DNA from: Peribacillus butanolivorans
Lineage (GTDB): Bacteria > Bacillota > Bacilli > Bacillales > DSM-1321
Length of the DNA: 64,000 bases
Assembly (NCBI RefSeq): GCF_001273755.1
Contig: NZ_LGYA01000001.1
Span: 555,406-619,405 of the forward strand
Reading direction: 5' to 3'
In this document: piece by piece, positions 8,623-17,673 of the stretch
Numbering within the stretch: the first letter of the stretch is position 1
How the letters are laid out: each line of letters begins with the position of its first letter
Position numbers and translations under genes: made by a program
Notes under the pieces: generated by a model
What the model was told of the DNA's origin: nothing
The model's input: only the letters and a program-made list of their open reading frames with translations
Database searches by the model: none

Positions 8623-9762
8623 ATGGATATGAATTCACTTAAGCAAGAAGTGATTATATATAGTAAAGAGATTGGCATTGATAAAATTGGGTTTACATCA
8701 GCCTCTAATTTCACGGAATTGAAAAGTCGACTGATCCGTCAGCAGGAACTAGATTATCAGTCAGGATTTGAAGAACCGGATATTGAAAAAAGGGTCAGGC
8801 CGGAATTGATTTTTGATAAACCGCAATCCATTATTTCGATTGCACTGGCCTATCCTTCTAAATTGAAGAATGCACCGCAAAGCACAAAAAGTGAGCGACG
8901 TGGGATTTTTTGCCGGGCCTCTTGGGGAACGGATTATCATACGGTTCTTCGTAATAAATTGCAGTTACTTGAGGATTTTATTAAAGATAAAGTGCCAGGA
9001 GCAATGGCAAAGTCTATGGTGGATACTGGTGAATTATCGGATCGTGCTGTTGCTGAGCGTGCAGGAATAGGCTGGAGTGCTAAAAATAGTATGATTATTA
9101 CTCCTGAATTTGGTTCTTATGTATATTTAGGTGACATGATTACAAACTTGCCATTTATACCGGATCAACCGATGGAAGATCAATGCGGGACTTGCAATAA
9201 ATGTGTGGATGTTTGTCCAACAGGTGCACTTGTGCAGGGTGGCCAGCTGAATTCTAAGCGCTGTATTGCTTTTTTAACGCAGACAAAAGGATTTCTCCCT
9301 GATGAATTCAGGACGAAAATAGGCAATCGTTTGTACGGATGTGATACGTGCCAGACTGTTTGTCCGAAAAACAAAGGAATGGATTTTCACTTTCATGAAG
9401 AGATGGAGCCTGACCCTGAGGTTGCGAAGCCTTTGTTGAAGCCTCTGCTTACGATCTCAAATCGGGATTTCAAAGAAACATACGGCTATGTATCTGGTTC
9501 GTGGCGAGGCAAAAAGCCAATCCAGCGAAATGCCATTTTAGCATTAGCCCACTTTAAAGATGAAACGTCACTACCCGAATTGATTCAGATCATGAAGGAA
9601 GATCCGCGTCCTGTATTACGGGGAACCGCGGCCTGGGCGATTGGGAAAATTGGACGGAAACAAGTAGTTTCTATTTTAGAGGAAGCTTTAATGAACGAAA
9701 CCGATGAAGAGGTTCGTGCAGAAATTGAAAAAGGACTGCAGTTTACCTTGGAGCATCAATAA
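8623..9762 (+). CDS. queG: Epoxyqueuosine reductase QueG
   Basis: This enzyme performs the last step of queuosine synthesis, reducing epoxyqueuosine in the tRNA wobble base using cobalamin and two [4Fe-4S] clusters. The ferredoxin-like cysteines are visible as CGTCNKCVDVCPTGA and CDTCQTVCP, and the catalytic-domain motif DTGELSDRAVAERAGIGW is present. A C-terminal HEAT-like repeat segment follows. A GTG nine bases upstream is also open, but it lies inside the AAGGTGAT ribosome binding site, so ATG 8623 is chosen (379 aa). It heads the queG-yhbB-trmL order known from Bacillus subtilis. The cobalamin requirement is consistent with cobT elsewhere in the window. Confidence 0.95.
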   Translation: MDMNSLKQEVIIYSKEIGIDKIGFTSASNFTELKSRLIRQQELDYQSGFEEPDIEKRVRPELIFDKPQSIISIALAYPSKLKNAPQSTKSERRGIFCRASWGTDYHTVLRNKLQLLEDFIKDKVPGAMAKSMVDTGELSDRAVAERAGIGWSAKNSMIITPEFGSYVYLGDMITNLPFIPDQPMEDQCGTCNKCVDVCPTGALVQGGQLNSKRCIAFLTQTKGFLPDEFRTKIGNRLYGCDTCQTVCPKNKGMDFHFHEEMEPDPEVAKPLLKPLLTISNRDFKETYGYVSGSWRGKKPIQRNAILALAHFKDETSLPELIQIMKEDPRPVLRGTAAWAIGKIGRKQVVSILEEALMNETDEEVRAEIEKGLQFTLEHQ

Positions 9763-9781
9763 TATTAAATATATCAGATAT

Positions 9782-9820
9782 AGCCACCTCGTAAGAAATT
9801 TAACGGGGTGGCTTTTTTTA
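9782..9820 (+). terminator. Intrinsic terminator after queG
   Basis: AGCCACCTCG (9782-9791) pairs with CGGGGTGGCT (9804-9813) including one G-U, followed by seven T. Confidence 0.85.
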
Positions 9821-10216
9821 TTTTTTGTAAAAATGTGAGGATGAGGGTTTAGTAGGTAGGTAAAAAAGAGTCCTCGATATGCCTGGACTAACTTTCTGTT
9901 TGCCGGCTAATTTTTTATATAGGGCGAGAGAGGTTCAAAACCTTTCAACCGGAATACAGGGGGAGTAGATTTTGTATTCTGCTATGATGATGGGCTAATA
10001 ATACCTTTTATTTTTCAGATATTTTATTTAATCAAGTGGATACCTTGGCTCGTGATGTTCGAAGCGTTTCTGCTGGTTTCTTTTGTTAGTAAGAGTTTAT
10101 TTCGAGGAAATGAACAAAAACAGGCCATTAATATATTCTTCTTTAATGAAGTTGTGTTTTTGTCCATGCCCTCATACATACACATTAGCATAGATGGTAT
10201 GAAGGGGGGCATAATT
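9821..10216. other. Intergenic region upstream of yhbB
   Basis: About 400 bases with no supported gene. An open frame runs through the last 165 bases in phase with yhbB, but it lacks a ribosome binding site and the strong AAGGGGGG site lies after its candidate starts. Confidence 0.4.
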
Positions 10217-11074
10217 TTGAGGGAACAATTGAAACAGCTTTTGCAAGAAAGAGTGGAGTGTTATACTTCCGATACTCAAGAACGTGATGAAAGAAAATTG
10301 TATCTGAAAAAGGAGTTAATGCGGAACCGCTCTACGGAAATTGTACGGGTAAATGCTGCAGGAAAGGTTCATTCAAAGAGAAAGGAAGAAAAGGATACGG
10401 TATTGACCTATAAAGTACATCTACAATATTTATTGAAGCAGGAAGATTCTTTTTATATAGAAGAGGAAATGGAAGAAAGGGAGGCGAGGTTTAGAGATGG
10501 ATATTTAATAGATGAACGTGACCTTGTACCAAGCTTTGAACCAGAAGAGGTTCCTCCAAAATGGGAAGAAGGTTCGGAGCGGCTTTCTTATAAGTATGAC
10601 AGGATGAAGGCTGTTCAGTATGCCGAGCGGTGGTGGAATGAATTTAATCCTGCTTACCACAAGTTCACTGATGATTGCACGAATTTCATTTCACAATGTT
10701 TGCATACAGGAGGAATCCCAATGTGGGGGGCGCCAAACAAAAATAAGGGCTGGTGGATAAGAGGGAAAAGCTGGAGCTATACCTGGACGACTGCACACTC
10801 CTTATATAATCTGCTCGCTAGCGGAAAGGGAATCCAGACAAAACGTTTAGAAACAGCTGAGGAGATGGATATAGGCGATATCATGTGTATTGACTTCGAA
10901 GGAAACGGACGCTTTGATCATAACTTGATTGTAACGGCGAAGGATCAGAACGGGATGCCGCTTGTGAATGCCCATACGATGAACAGTCGCCATCGATACT
11001 GGACGTACGAGGATTCGAGCAGATATACACCGAATATCGTTTATAAATTTTTCTCGATTTTGGATGGAGTGTGA
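10217..11074 (+). CDS. yhbB: YhbB-type putative amidase-domain protein
   Basis: A 285-residue protein whose C-terminal half is the putative amidase domain found in Bacillus YhbB. It has the catalytic-looking DDCTNFISQCLHTGG motif and a later FDHNLIVT histidine, suggesting a cysteine-histidine hydrolase active on peptides or cell wall. The N-terminal half is charged and unassigned. The frame is open further upstream from ATG 10052, but AAGGGGGG precedes TTG 10217 by about seven bases and no earlier start has a binding site, so TTG is chosen. No signal peptide is seen. It sits between queG and trmL, as in Bacillus subtilis. Confidence 0.8.
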   Translation: MREQLKQLLQERVECYTSDTQERDERKLYLKKELMRNRSTEIVRVNAAGKVHSKRKEEKDTVLTYKVHLQYLLKQEDSFYIEEEMEEREARFRDGYLIDERDLVPSFEPEEVPPKWEEGSERLSYKYDRMKAVQYAERWWNEFNPAYHKFTDDCTNFISQCLHTGGIPMWGAPNKNKGWWIRGKSWSYTWTTAHSLYNLLASGKGIQTKRLETAEEMDIGDIMCIDFEGNGRFDHNLIVTAKDQNGMPLVNAHTMNSRHRYWTYEDSSRYTPNIVYKFFSILDGV

Positions 11075-11138
11075 TTGGTTTTTAGTCTGTTTGTTTAATG
11101 CTATAATTAGATGAAGTTTAAACTAGAGGTGAAATGAA

Positions 11139-11627
11139 GTGGCAATACATGTAGTTTTATATCAACCACAGATTCCAGCAAATACAGGTAATATCGCAAG
11201 AACGTGTGCAGGAACAGACACGTCCCTGCACCTTATTCGTCCGCTCGGTTTTTCAACAGATGACAAACAGCTTAAGAGGGCCGGTCTCGATTATTGGGAG
11301 AATGTTAAAATCCATTATTATGATTCATTGGAAGAGTTTTATGAGAAGAATGCCGGCGGTGAATTTTATTACTTAACGAAATTTGGAGAGCAGCCGCATA
11401 CAACCTTCGATTATAGTGATCAGGACAGTGAGATTTATTTCATGTTCGGTCGTGAAACGACGGGCCTTCCGAAAGACCTGATTCATGAAAATTTAGACCG
11501 TTGTCTGCGAATCCCGATGACGGATAAAGTTCGTTCTCTAAACCTGTCCAATACAGCAGCGATCTTAATTTATGAGGCCTTAAGGCAGCAAAATTATCGT
11601 GATTTGGATTTGAAAACAAAAGGTTGA
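11139..11627 (+). CDS. trmL: tRNA (cytidine/uridine-34 2'-O)-methyltransferase TrmL
   Basis: This 162-residue SPOUT-class (knotted) methyltransferase modifies the wobble ribose of tRNA-Leu using S-adenosylmethionine. The family signatures QPQIPANTGNIARTC (N-terminus), FGRETTGLP and IPMTDKVRSLNLSNTAAI (C-terminal knot) are all present. Length matches TrmL/CspR. The GTG start at 11139 follows AGAGGTG. It is the third gene of the queG-yhbB-trmL run, two of which act on tRNA wobble bases. Confidence 0.95.
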   Translation: MAIHVVLYQPQIPANTGNIARTCAGTDTSLHLIRPLGFSTDDKQLKRAGLDYWENVKIHYYDSLEEFYEKNAGGEFYYLTKFGEQPHTTFDYSDQDSEIYFMFGRETTGLPKDLIHENLDRCLRIPMTDKVRSLNLSNTAAILIYEALRQQNYRDLDLKTKG

Positions 11628-11718
11628 TGGATTAATGCTTTTGTTACCATACTATCAGTGGGGGATATAGCCCCCCTGGTGGATGTTTTACCTACATACT
11701 TTTTTAGGGGTGGAAGCT

Positions 11719-12468
11719 TTGAATAATATTATTGAGAAGATTTTAGATCACCGTTCCATTCGTTCTTTCGAGGACAAGCTATTGTCGGAAGAGCAAATTC
11801 AAACGATTGTTGAATGTGCTCAGGCTGCATCAACTTCAAGTTATATTCAAGCATATTCAATCATTGGGGTAACCGATCCAGAAAAGAAAGCCAAGCTAGC
11901 GGAACTTGCCGGACCACAATCTTATGTAGAGAACAATGGGCACCTATTCGTTTTCTGCGCTGATTTATATCGACATGATCGGATAGCTGAGATGGAAGAT
12001 ACAGACCTTTCCGAATCGATTGAAAGTACGGAAAAATTCATGGTTGCTTGCATTGACGCAGCTCTTGCAGCTCAAAATGCGGTATTGGCTGCAGAATCAA
12101 TGGATCTTGGCATTTGCTATATCGGTGGAATCCGTAACAATCTTCCGGAAGTGTCAGAGATTTTGAATATTCCACATCGTGTTATTCCATTATTCGCCCT
12201 TGTAGTCGGCTATCCTAAAAATCGTTCCGATAAAAAGCCGCGTCTGCCACAATCTAATATATACCATGAAAATGGCTATCAGGCGGATAAGCAGGAGTTT
12301 ATCGGTCAACTGAAAGAGTATAATGAAACGATTTCTAGTTATTATGAAAGCCGTACAAAAGGCAAACGAAAAGATACCTGGACACAGCAAATGGCTGGTA
12401 TGCTTGGAAAGAAAAGCCGGATGTATATGAAAGATTATGTGGAAAAGCAAGGATTTAAAAAACATTAA
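11719..12468 (+). CDS. nfrA: NfrA-type NADPH-dependent nitro/flavin reductase
   Basis: This 249-residue FMN-containing reductase of the nitroreductase family uses NADPH to reduce FMN, nitro compounds and related electrophiles, and it is a stress gene in Bacillus subtilis. The RSIRSF motif near the N-terminus (phosphate of FMN), AAQNAVLAAESM-LGICYIGGIRN and the C-terminal KGKRKDTW tail fit NfrA. An ATG 36 bases upstream is open, but TTG 11719 has AGGGGTGG at correct spacing and yields exactly the family length and N-terminus. It stands as a single gene with a strong terminator. Confidence 0.93.
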   Translation: MNNIIEKILDHRSIRSFEDKLLSEEQIQTIVECAQAASTSSYIQAYSIIGVTDPEKKAKLAELAGPQSYVENNGHLFVFCADLYRHDRIAEMEDTDLSESIESTEKFMVACIDAALAAQNAVLAAESMDLGICYIGGIRNNLPEVSEILNIPHRVIPLFALVVGYPKNRSDKKPRLPQSNIYHENGYQADKQEFIGQLKEYNETISSYYESRTKGKRKDTWTQQMAGMLGKKSRMYMKDYVEKQGFKKH

Positions 12469-12551
12469 ATGATAAAAAAACTTTGTAGGGATATCTGAAT
12501 TTTTATCCATAAATGGATTATTCTTAAAAGTATGCAATCCATAATTAACCT

Positions 12552-12592
12552 TAAGATGACCTCGGGTATTATCCCCGAGGTCATCTTATTCT
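12552..12592 (+). terminator. Strong terminator after nfrA
   Basis: A perfect 15-bp stem TAAGATGACCTCGGG/CCCGAGGTCATCTTA (12552-12566 with 12574-12588), 7-base loop, followed by TTCTTATTT. Confidence 0.85.
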
Positions 12593-12688
12593 TATTTCTA
12601 ATTGGAATAATCAGGTATCCCTTTCTAGTAATTGGTTTTTTAGAATTGTTCCCCAAACATTTGACATGAATTATTCCTTAAATATCCA

Positions 12689-12717
12689 TTGACAATATAT
12701 TTATATAGAATTATAGT
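12689..12717 (+). promoter_or_regulatory. Sigma-A promoter of the siderophore uptake operon
   Basis: TTGACA (12689-12694, perfect -35) and TATAGT (12712-12717) with 17-base spacing. The Fur-like box starts about 18 bases after the -10. Confidence 0.75.
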
Positions 12718-12734
12718 AATTAAGCAATAGATAA

Positions 12735-12749
12735 TGATAATCATTTTCA
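12735..12749 (+). promoter_or_regulatory. Fur box
   Basis: TGATAATCATTTTCA matches the Bacillus Fur 7-1-7 consensus (TGATAAT-N-ATTATCA) at all but one position, and a further GATAATGATAAT overlap extends the site leftwards. It lies between the promoter and the ABC ATPase start, so iron-dependent repression is expected. Confidence 0.8.
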
Positions 12750-12794
12750 TTTGAGTTTTTACTTACCTATTTTTCAGTAAATGGAGGTTTAATA

Positions 12795-13643
12795 ATGGTT
12801 CGCCTATATACAGAGAATTTAAATATTGGCTATGGTGAACGTTTAATTGTAAAAGATCTCAGTGTGGAAATTCCAGATAAAAAAATTACAACAATTATCG
12901 GATCAAATGGTTGTGGGAAATCTACACTGTTGAAAGCAATCACTCGCATTATTCCCAATCAATCTGGGTCAGTCGTTTTAGATGGAGTAAATATCTCAAA
13001 AGAAAGCACAAAGATACTCGCTAGAAAGATGGCGATTCTTCCGCAAACGCCAGAAAGTGCAAGTGGATTAACAGTCGGCGAACTCGTATCTTATGGTCGC
13101 TTTCCTTATCAAAAAGGCTTCGGACGCTTGACCAAAAAAGATTATGAAGTGATCGACTGGGCACTTGAAGTAACAGGAACAAAAGACTTTAAGTTCCGGC
13201 CTGTAGATGCACTATCAGGAGGTCAACGCCAGCGCGTTTGGATAGCAATGGCCCTTGCACAAGAAACAGAAATCATCTTCCTTGATGAGCCGACCACCTA
13301 TTTGGACATGGCACATCAACTAGAGGTTTTGGAGCTTTTACAGAAGCTGAATGTAGAACAGGGACGTACGATTGTCATGGTCCTTCATGATTTAAACCAA
13401 GCTGCCCGCTTTGCGGACTATATCATCGCCTTAAAAGACGGGGAAGTAGTGAAAGCAGGAGATTGTGAAGAAGTCATCACTCATGATGTACTTAAGGAAG
13501 TATTCCATATTGATGCGGTAATCGGACGAGATCAACGAACAAACAAACCAATGTGCAGCACATACAATTTATTAAAAGGAGAAATGACAACAAATGAAAA
13601 AGATAATGATCCCGTTTATACTGCTGTTAGTGCTAATTATTAG
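12795..13643 (+). CDS. Iron-siderophore ABC transporter ATPase (YusV/FecE type)
   Basis: This 282-residue cytoplasmic ATPase drives ferric siderophore import. It shows Walker A GSNGCGKST (about 36-44), signature [17 protein letters not shown], Walker B IIFLDEPTTYLD and the switch histidine in VMVLHDLN. The text is close to YusV of Bacillus subtilis, the shared ATPase of several siderophore systems. Here the ATPase is encoded with its own binding protein and permeases. ATG follows TGGAGG. It overlaps the start of the binding-protein gene by 50 bases in another frame. Fur control is predicted from the upstream box. Confidence 0.92.
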   Translation: MVRLYTENLNIGYGERLIVKDLSVEIPDKKITTIIGSNGCGKSTLLKAITRIIPNQSGSVVLDGVNISKESTKILARKMAILPQTPESASGLTVGELVSYGRFPYQKGFGRLTKKDYEVIDWALEVTGTKDFKFRPVDALSGGQRQRVWIAMALAQETEIIFLDEPTTYLDMAHQLEVLELLQKLNVEQGRTIVMVLHDLNQAARFADYIIALKDGEVVKAGDCEEVITHDVLKEVFHIDAVIGRDQRTNKPMCSTYNLLKGEMTTNEKDNDPVYTAVSANY

Positions 13644-14514
13644 TGCTTGTGGTAACGAGTCGACAGAAAAAGAAAAAAGCTCCACTTCGAAAAAAGAGAA
13701 ATCGGGTACCATCACATACCAATCCGAGAATGGCCCTGTTGAAGTCCCTGCAGATCCAAAGCGTGTTGTAGTACTATCTACTTTCGCAGGTAACGTCATG
13801 TCATTGGATGTTAACCTCGTAGGGGTCGATTCCTGGTCAAAAATGAACCCGAATTTTAAAGAATTAAAAGATGTCGAAGAAGTAACTGACGAAAACTTGG
13901 AAAAAATCATCGAATTAAATCCGGATTTAATTATTGGATTATCAACGATTAAAAATGTTGATAAATTAAAGGAAATTGCTCCAACCGTAACGTATACATA
14001 CGGAAAAGTTGATTATTTAACACAGCACATAGAAATTGGTAAACTTTTGAATAAAGAAAAAGAAGCTCAAGCATGGGTGGATGATTTTAAAAAACGTGCA
14101 AAAACCACTGGCGAAGATATTAAAGCTAAAATCGGTGAGGATGCTACAGTTTCTGTATTCGAAAAATTTGACAAACAGTTTTATGTATTCGGCGATAACT
14201 GGGGCCGTGGAACGGAAATCCTTTATCAAGAAATGAAATTGGCTATGCCTGAAAAAGTAAAAGAAGTGGCATTGAAAGATGGTTACTTTGCTTTATCATT
14301 AGAAGTTCTGTCAGACTATGCTGGTGATTATGTGATTTTAAGTAATAATAAAGATGAGGACAATTCATTCCAACAAACAGATACGTATAAAAACATTCCT
14401 GCTGTTAAAAACAATCAACTATTTGAAGCTAATGCGAAAGAATTCTACTTCAATGATCCAATAACATTAGATTATCAATTAGACTTCTTTTCTAAAAGTT
14501 TTCTTGGAAAATAA
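13594..14514 (+). CDS. Siderophore-binding lipoprotein (FhuD/YxeB-like)
   Basis: This 306-residue substrate-binding lipoprotein captures a ferric siderophore outside the membrane. The signal peptide ends in a lipobox LIISAC with Cys19 as the lipidated residue, followed by a charged linker. The mature protein has the helical-backbone binding-protein architecture. The segments YVFGDNWGRGTEILY and FYFNDPITLDYQLDF resemble FhuD and YxeB, which bind hydroxamate siderophores, more than FeuA. A hydroxamate ligand is therefore an inference. ATG 13594 follows AAAGGAG, inside the end of the ATPase gene. Confidence 0.88.
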   Translation: MKKIMIPFILLLVLIISACGNESTEKEKSSTSKKEKSGTITYQSENGPVEVPADPKRVVVLSTFAGNVMSLDVNLVGVDSWSKMNPNFKELKDVEEVTDENLEKIIELNPDLIIGLSTIKNVDKLKEIAPTVTYTYGKVDYLTQHIEIGKLLNKEKEAQAWVDDFKKRAKTTGEDIKAKIGEDATVSVFEKFDKQFYVFGDNWGRGTEILYQEMKLAMPEKVKEVALKDGYFALSLEVLSDYAGDYVILSNNKDEDNSFQQTDTYKNIPAVKNNQLFEANAKEFYFNDPITLDYQLDFFSKSFLGK

Positions 14515-14523
14515 TACAGCGAG

Positions 14524-14562
14524 GGAGAGGGATTCTTAAATAAAGAATTCCTCTCCTTTTAT
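14524..14562 (+). terminator. Intercistronic terminator/attenuator
   Basis: GGAGAGGGATTCTT (14524-14537) pairs with AAGAATTCCTCTCC (14543-14556) with one G-U and is followed by TTTTATTC. It lies between the binding-protein gene and the permease genes, which would let the lipoprotein be made in excess of the permeases. Confidence 0.75.
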
Positions 14563-14589
14563 TCTATAAAAAAGAGATGAGAGAGACAG

Positions 14590-15600
14590 ATGACTAATGA
14601 AAATCAACGTTTCATCCCATTTATATTTAAATTGATTATAGGGATTGCTGCATTTATCAGCATGTTTATTATTTCGATGGTATTTGGTGCGGCAGATGCT
14701 ACCGTTAAAGATGTATGGTTAGCACTGACATCCAATGCTACAGGTGATAAGATTTCCATCATTCGGGAAATCCGGCTCCCTCGTGAAGTTGCTGCAATAT
14801 TTGTTGGTGCGGCACTTGCTGTTTCTGGTGCCATCATGCAGGGAATGACAAGAAATCCACTTGCTGATCCAGGATTGCTTGGATTAACGGCAGGCGCCAA
14901 TGCGGCTCTCGCAATTACTCTGGCATTTATCCCTTCAGCTAATAACTTAGGCATTATGAGCGCGTGTTTTATTGGTTCTGCTGTCGGAGCAATTATGGTC
15001 TTCGGTATCGGTGCGATGAAAAAGGGAGGATTTTCTCCATTAAGGATTGTTTTAGCTGGTGCTGCAGTTTCTGCATTCCTATTTGCCGTTTCAGAAGGGG
15101 TCGGTATTTATTTCAAAGTATCAAAAGATGTATCTATGTGGACGGCAGGGGGAAATATCGGAACATCATGGAGTCAACTTCAAGTAATCGTTCCGTTTAT
15201 TTTAATAGGTATCCTGATCTCCTTTATCTTTTCTAGACAGCTCACTATACTCAGCTTAAGTGAAGAAGTTGCTGTAGGATTAGGTCAAAAGACAACACAA
15301 ATAAAAGCGATTCTCTTCGTTGTCATTATTCTCCTTGCTGGGGCTTCCGTTGCGCTTGTAGGAAATATGGTATTCATCGGTTTGATGGTTCCCCATATGG
15401 TTCGAGCTATTGTTGGTACGGATTATCGTTTTATTCTACCTATGTCCGCAATTTTGGGGGCCACTTTCATGCTTCTTGCCGATACACTCGGCCGTACAAT
15501 TAATTCTCCATATGAAACACCTGTGATAGCGGTTGTTGCGATGATAGGTTTACCTTTCTTCCTGCTAATCGTGCGTAAAGGAGGTAAAGCATTTTCATGA
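14590..15600 (+). CDS. FecCD-family siderophore permease, subunit 1 (YfiZ/FhuB type)
   Basis: This 336-residue inner-membrane subunit with about nine to ten helices forms half of the siderophore translocation channel. Family signatures are RLPREVAAIFVGAALAVSGA, MQGMTRNPLADPGLLGLTAG (substrate path) and GLMVPHMVRAIVGTDYR (ATPase coupling loop). It is separated from the binding-protein gene by a terminator hairpin and overlaps the next permease by four bases (ATGA type), so the two permeases should be translationally coupled. Confidence 0.92.
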   Translation: MTNENQRFIPFIFKLIIGIAAFISMFIISMVFGAADATVKDVWLALTSNATGDKISIIREIRLPREVAAIFVGAALAVSGAIMQGMTRNPLADPGLLGLTAGANAALAITLAFIPSANNLGIMSACFIGSAVGAIMVFGIGAMKKGGFSPLRIVLAGAAVSAFLFAVSEGVGIYFKVSKDVSMWTAGGNIGTSWSQLQVIVPFILIGILISFIFSRQLTILSLSEEVAVGLGQKTTQIKAILFVVIILLAGASVALVGNMVFIGLMVPHMVRAIVGTDYRFILPMSAILGATFMLLADTLGRTINSPYETPVIAVVAMIGLPFFLLIVRKGGKAFS

Positions 15601-16604
15601 TCCAGTCAGCTTTAATCAAAAAACAGCGATGGATACTAGGTGCATTATTCGCACTTATTATCATTACAATCATTATTGGGACCAGTTTGGGGTACTCTAA
15701 TTTATCTTATGACCGACTGATTCCAACGCTTTTCGGGCAAGGGACGTTTAAAGAGGAATTCATTTTATTTTCCGTCCGATTACCAAGAATTATCATTACC
15801 CTTTTAGCAGGAATGGCCCTTGCACTATCAGGTGCGATTTTACAAGGAATAACACGTAATGACTTAGCTGATCCAGGTATTATCGGTATTAACTCTGGAG
15901 CTGGTGTTGCGATTGCGGTTTTCTTTTTGTTTTTCCCAATTGACACAGGTTCATTTGTTTATATGATTCCACTTGTCGCTTTTATCGGCGCGTTACTGAC
16001 GGCATGCTTAATATATGTACTCTCATATAAAAGAAGGGTCGGTCTTGAACCTGTAAGGTTAGTGTTAATTGGTGTGGGGTTTTCAATGGCACTTTCCGGT
16101 ATGACGATTGTACTCATTTCATCAGCCGAAAGATCAAAAGTTGATTTCATCTCGAAATGGTTAGCAGGGAATATTTGGGGTGCGGATTGGCCTTTCATAT
16201 GGGCAATACTTCCATGGCTGGTTATACTCATTCCATTTACATTATATAAAGCAAATCGATTGAATCTTCTTGGATTAAGCGAACCTGTTGCAATCGGTGT
16301 GGGTGTATCGATTGAAAAGGAACGGATTGTCTTACTTATAACAGCTGTTGCCCTAGCCGCTGCTGCCGTTTCAGTTACAGGTGGAATTGCATTTATTGGA
16401 CTTATGGCCCCACATATAGCAAAATCTTTAGTGGGACCTCGAAATCAATTATTTATTCCGGTTGCCATATTAATTGGTGGATGGCTACTATTGCTTGCCG
16501 ATACAATCGGTCGTAATATAGTTGAACCCGAGGGTATTCCAGCAGGTATTATGGTCGCGTTGATCGGTGCACCTTATTTCATGTATTTGTTATTAAAAAA
16601 ATAA
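15597..16604 (+). CDS. FecCD-family siderophore permease, subunit 2 (YfhA/FhuG type)
   Basis: This 335-residue multi-spanning permease is the partner of the preceding gene. It contains RLPRIIITLLAGMALALSGA, LQGITRNDLADPGIIGINSG and GLMAPHIAKSLVGPR, equivalent to the motifs of its partner. AAGGAGG lies inside the end of the previous gene and the start overlaps its stop (ATGA). The gene ends the four-gene importer ATPase-lipoprotein-permease-permease. The closest Bacillus subtilis arrangement known to me is YfiY-YfiZ-YfhA plus YusV. Confidence 0.92.
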   Translation: MIQSALIKKQRWILGALFALIIITIIIGTSLGYSNLSYDRLIPTLFGQGTFKEEFILFSVRLPRIIITLLAGMALALSGAILQGITRNDLADPGIIGINSGAGVAIAVFFLFFPIDTGSFVYMIPLVAFIGALLTACLIYVLSYKRRVGLEPVRLVLIGVGFSMALSGMTIVLISSAERSKVDFISKWLAGNIWGADWPFIWAILPWLVILIPFTLYKANRLNLLGLSEPVAIGVGVSIEKERIVLLITAVALAAAAVSVTGGIAFIGLMAPHIAKSLVGPRNQLFIPVAILIGGWLLLLADTIGRNIVEPEGIPAGIMVALIGAPYFMYLLLKK

Positions 16605-16640
16605 GAATGATGTGTACAGACCCATGATTGTTGAAAGAAT

Positions 16641-16673
16641 CCCTTGAAATATTTATTTCAGGGGTTTTTTTGC
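16641..16673 (+). terminator. Terminator of the siderophore operon
   Basis: CCCTTGAAAT (16641-16650) pairs with ATTTCAGGGG (16655-16664), one G-U, followed by seven T. Confidence 0.8.
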
Positions 16674-16721
16674 TTTGTGGAATTTAACAAATTTCCGTAG
16701 CAATCTTGTTTTTATTTATGA

Positions 16722-17669
16722 TTATCTATATCTAATAATCTCCTCTGAATTTAAGCGCTTCGCTTCGAAAAAGAATACTTGAATAAACTTTTTTGTATTT
16801 ACTCGGGTAGGAGTAAGAACTATTGTTGAATCATTTTGCAATTCTTTCATTTTTTGGCGAACGACTGTGAAATCAAAAAATTTAGAAGCATAATTTTCAA
16901 ACTTTGGATTTGAAAAATCTGTTAAACCTAGCGAAGAAAAATGAATTAACGAATGATTAATCGCCCTACGTATCCGCTGTTCGGTAGCTTTTATTTCCCG
17001 ATTAATATCAGCCTGTACAGCTGATGGTCCGAGCTTTTTTTTTGTAATTTCTACAAAAATATCTTTAAGAGTAGGGAAATGCTGTTCAAAAGTATAAGTA
17101 CGTTCATACATGAATAAATATTGAAGCATTTCAATGAAATCTTTAGATCCATTTTCTCCCACAATTCCTAATTCCGATAAAAGAAATTCGCCCACTGCTA
17201 TTATACTTTTTTCATTTAAAATATTTGATTTATCCACTTTTGGCTGTTCAAAATGCAATACACTATTTAATGAGGATTGGATATTAGTGATCGATCTTTC
17301 TAAATAAATACGTTCCATTACTTTTCGAATAACTGTTAATATTTCAATACGATTAATTGGTTTAGTAATATAATAATCGATTCCGAGAGAGTATGCCTCA
17401 CCAATAAGTTCTTTTGATTCAACTTGCGAAATCATTATGATTTTCCCATTAAATGTATCTTTTATATGACGAAGTGTCTCAATGCCATCGCGGATAGGCA
17501 TTAATAAATCAATAAATAATATATCAATTTTTTTTAAATTCAAAATGTGTCCTTCTAATAGACTACCATCTTCCGCTTCCTCCACCACTTCTCCTAAATC
17601 TTCGTTCTCAATAATTTGGCTTAAGATTGAACGTATCGCGCAATCATCATCTGTTATAAAAAAACGCAT
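16722..17669 (-). CDS. glnL: Response regulator GlnL (YcbB-type)
   Basis: This 315-residue regulator has an N-terminal receiver domain with the acidic pocket FITDDD, phospho-acceptor Asp in FIDLLMP (about residue 55) and the conserved Lys in YITKPI (about 105). It is followed by the long C-terminal DNA-binding region typical of YcbB/GlnL (HFPTLKDIFVEITKKKLG, RIRRAINHSL). In Bacillus subtilis GlnK-GlnL senses glutamine and activates the glutaminase-transporter operon. The start follows AAAGGGTGAT and lies only four bases after the kinase stop, so the two form an operon. Its likely target is the divergent glsA promoter region. Confidence 0.92.
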   Translation of the reverse strand: MRFFITDDDCAIRSILSQIIENEDLGEVVEEAEDGSLLEGHILNLKKIDILFIDLLMPIRDGIETLRHIKDTFNGKIIMISQVESKELIGEAYSLGIDYYITKPINRIEILTVIRKVMERIYLERSITNIQSSLNSVLHFEQPKVDKSNILNEKSIIAVGEFLLSELGIVGENGSKDFIEMLQYLFMYERTYTFEQHFPTLKDIFVEITKKKLGPSAVQADINREIKATEQRIRRAINHSLIHFSSLGLTDFSNPKFENYASKFFDFTVVRQKMKELQNDSTIVLTPTRVNTKKFIQVFFFEAKRLNSEEIIRYR

Positions 17670-17673
17670 GAAA

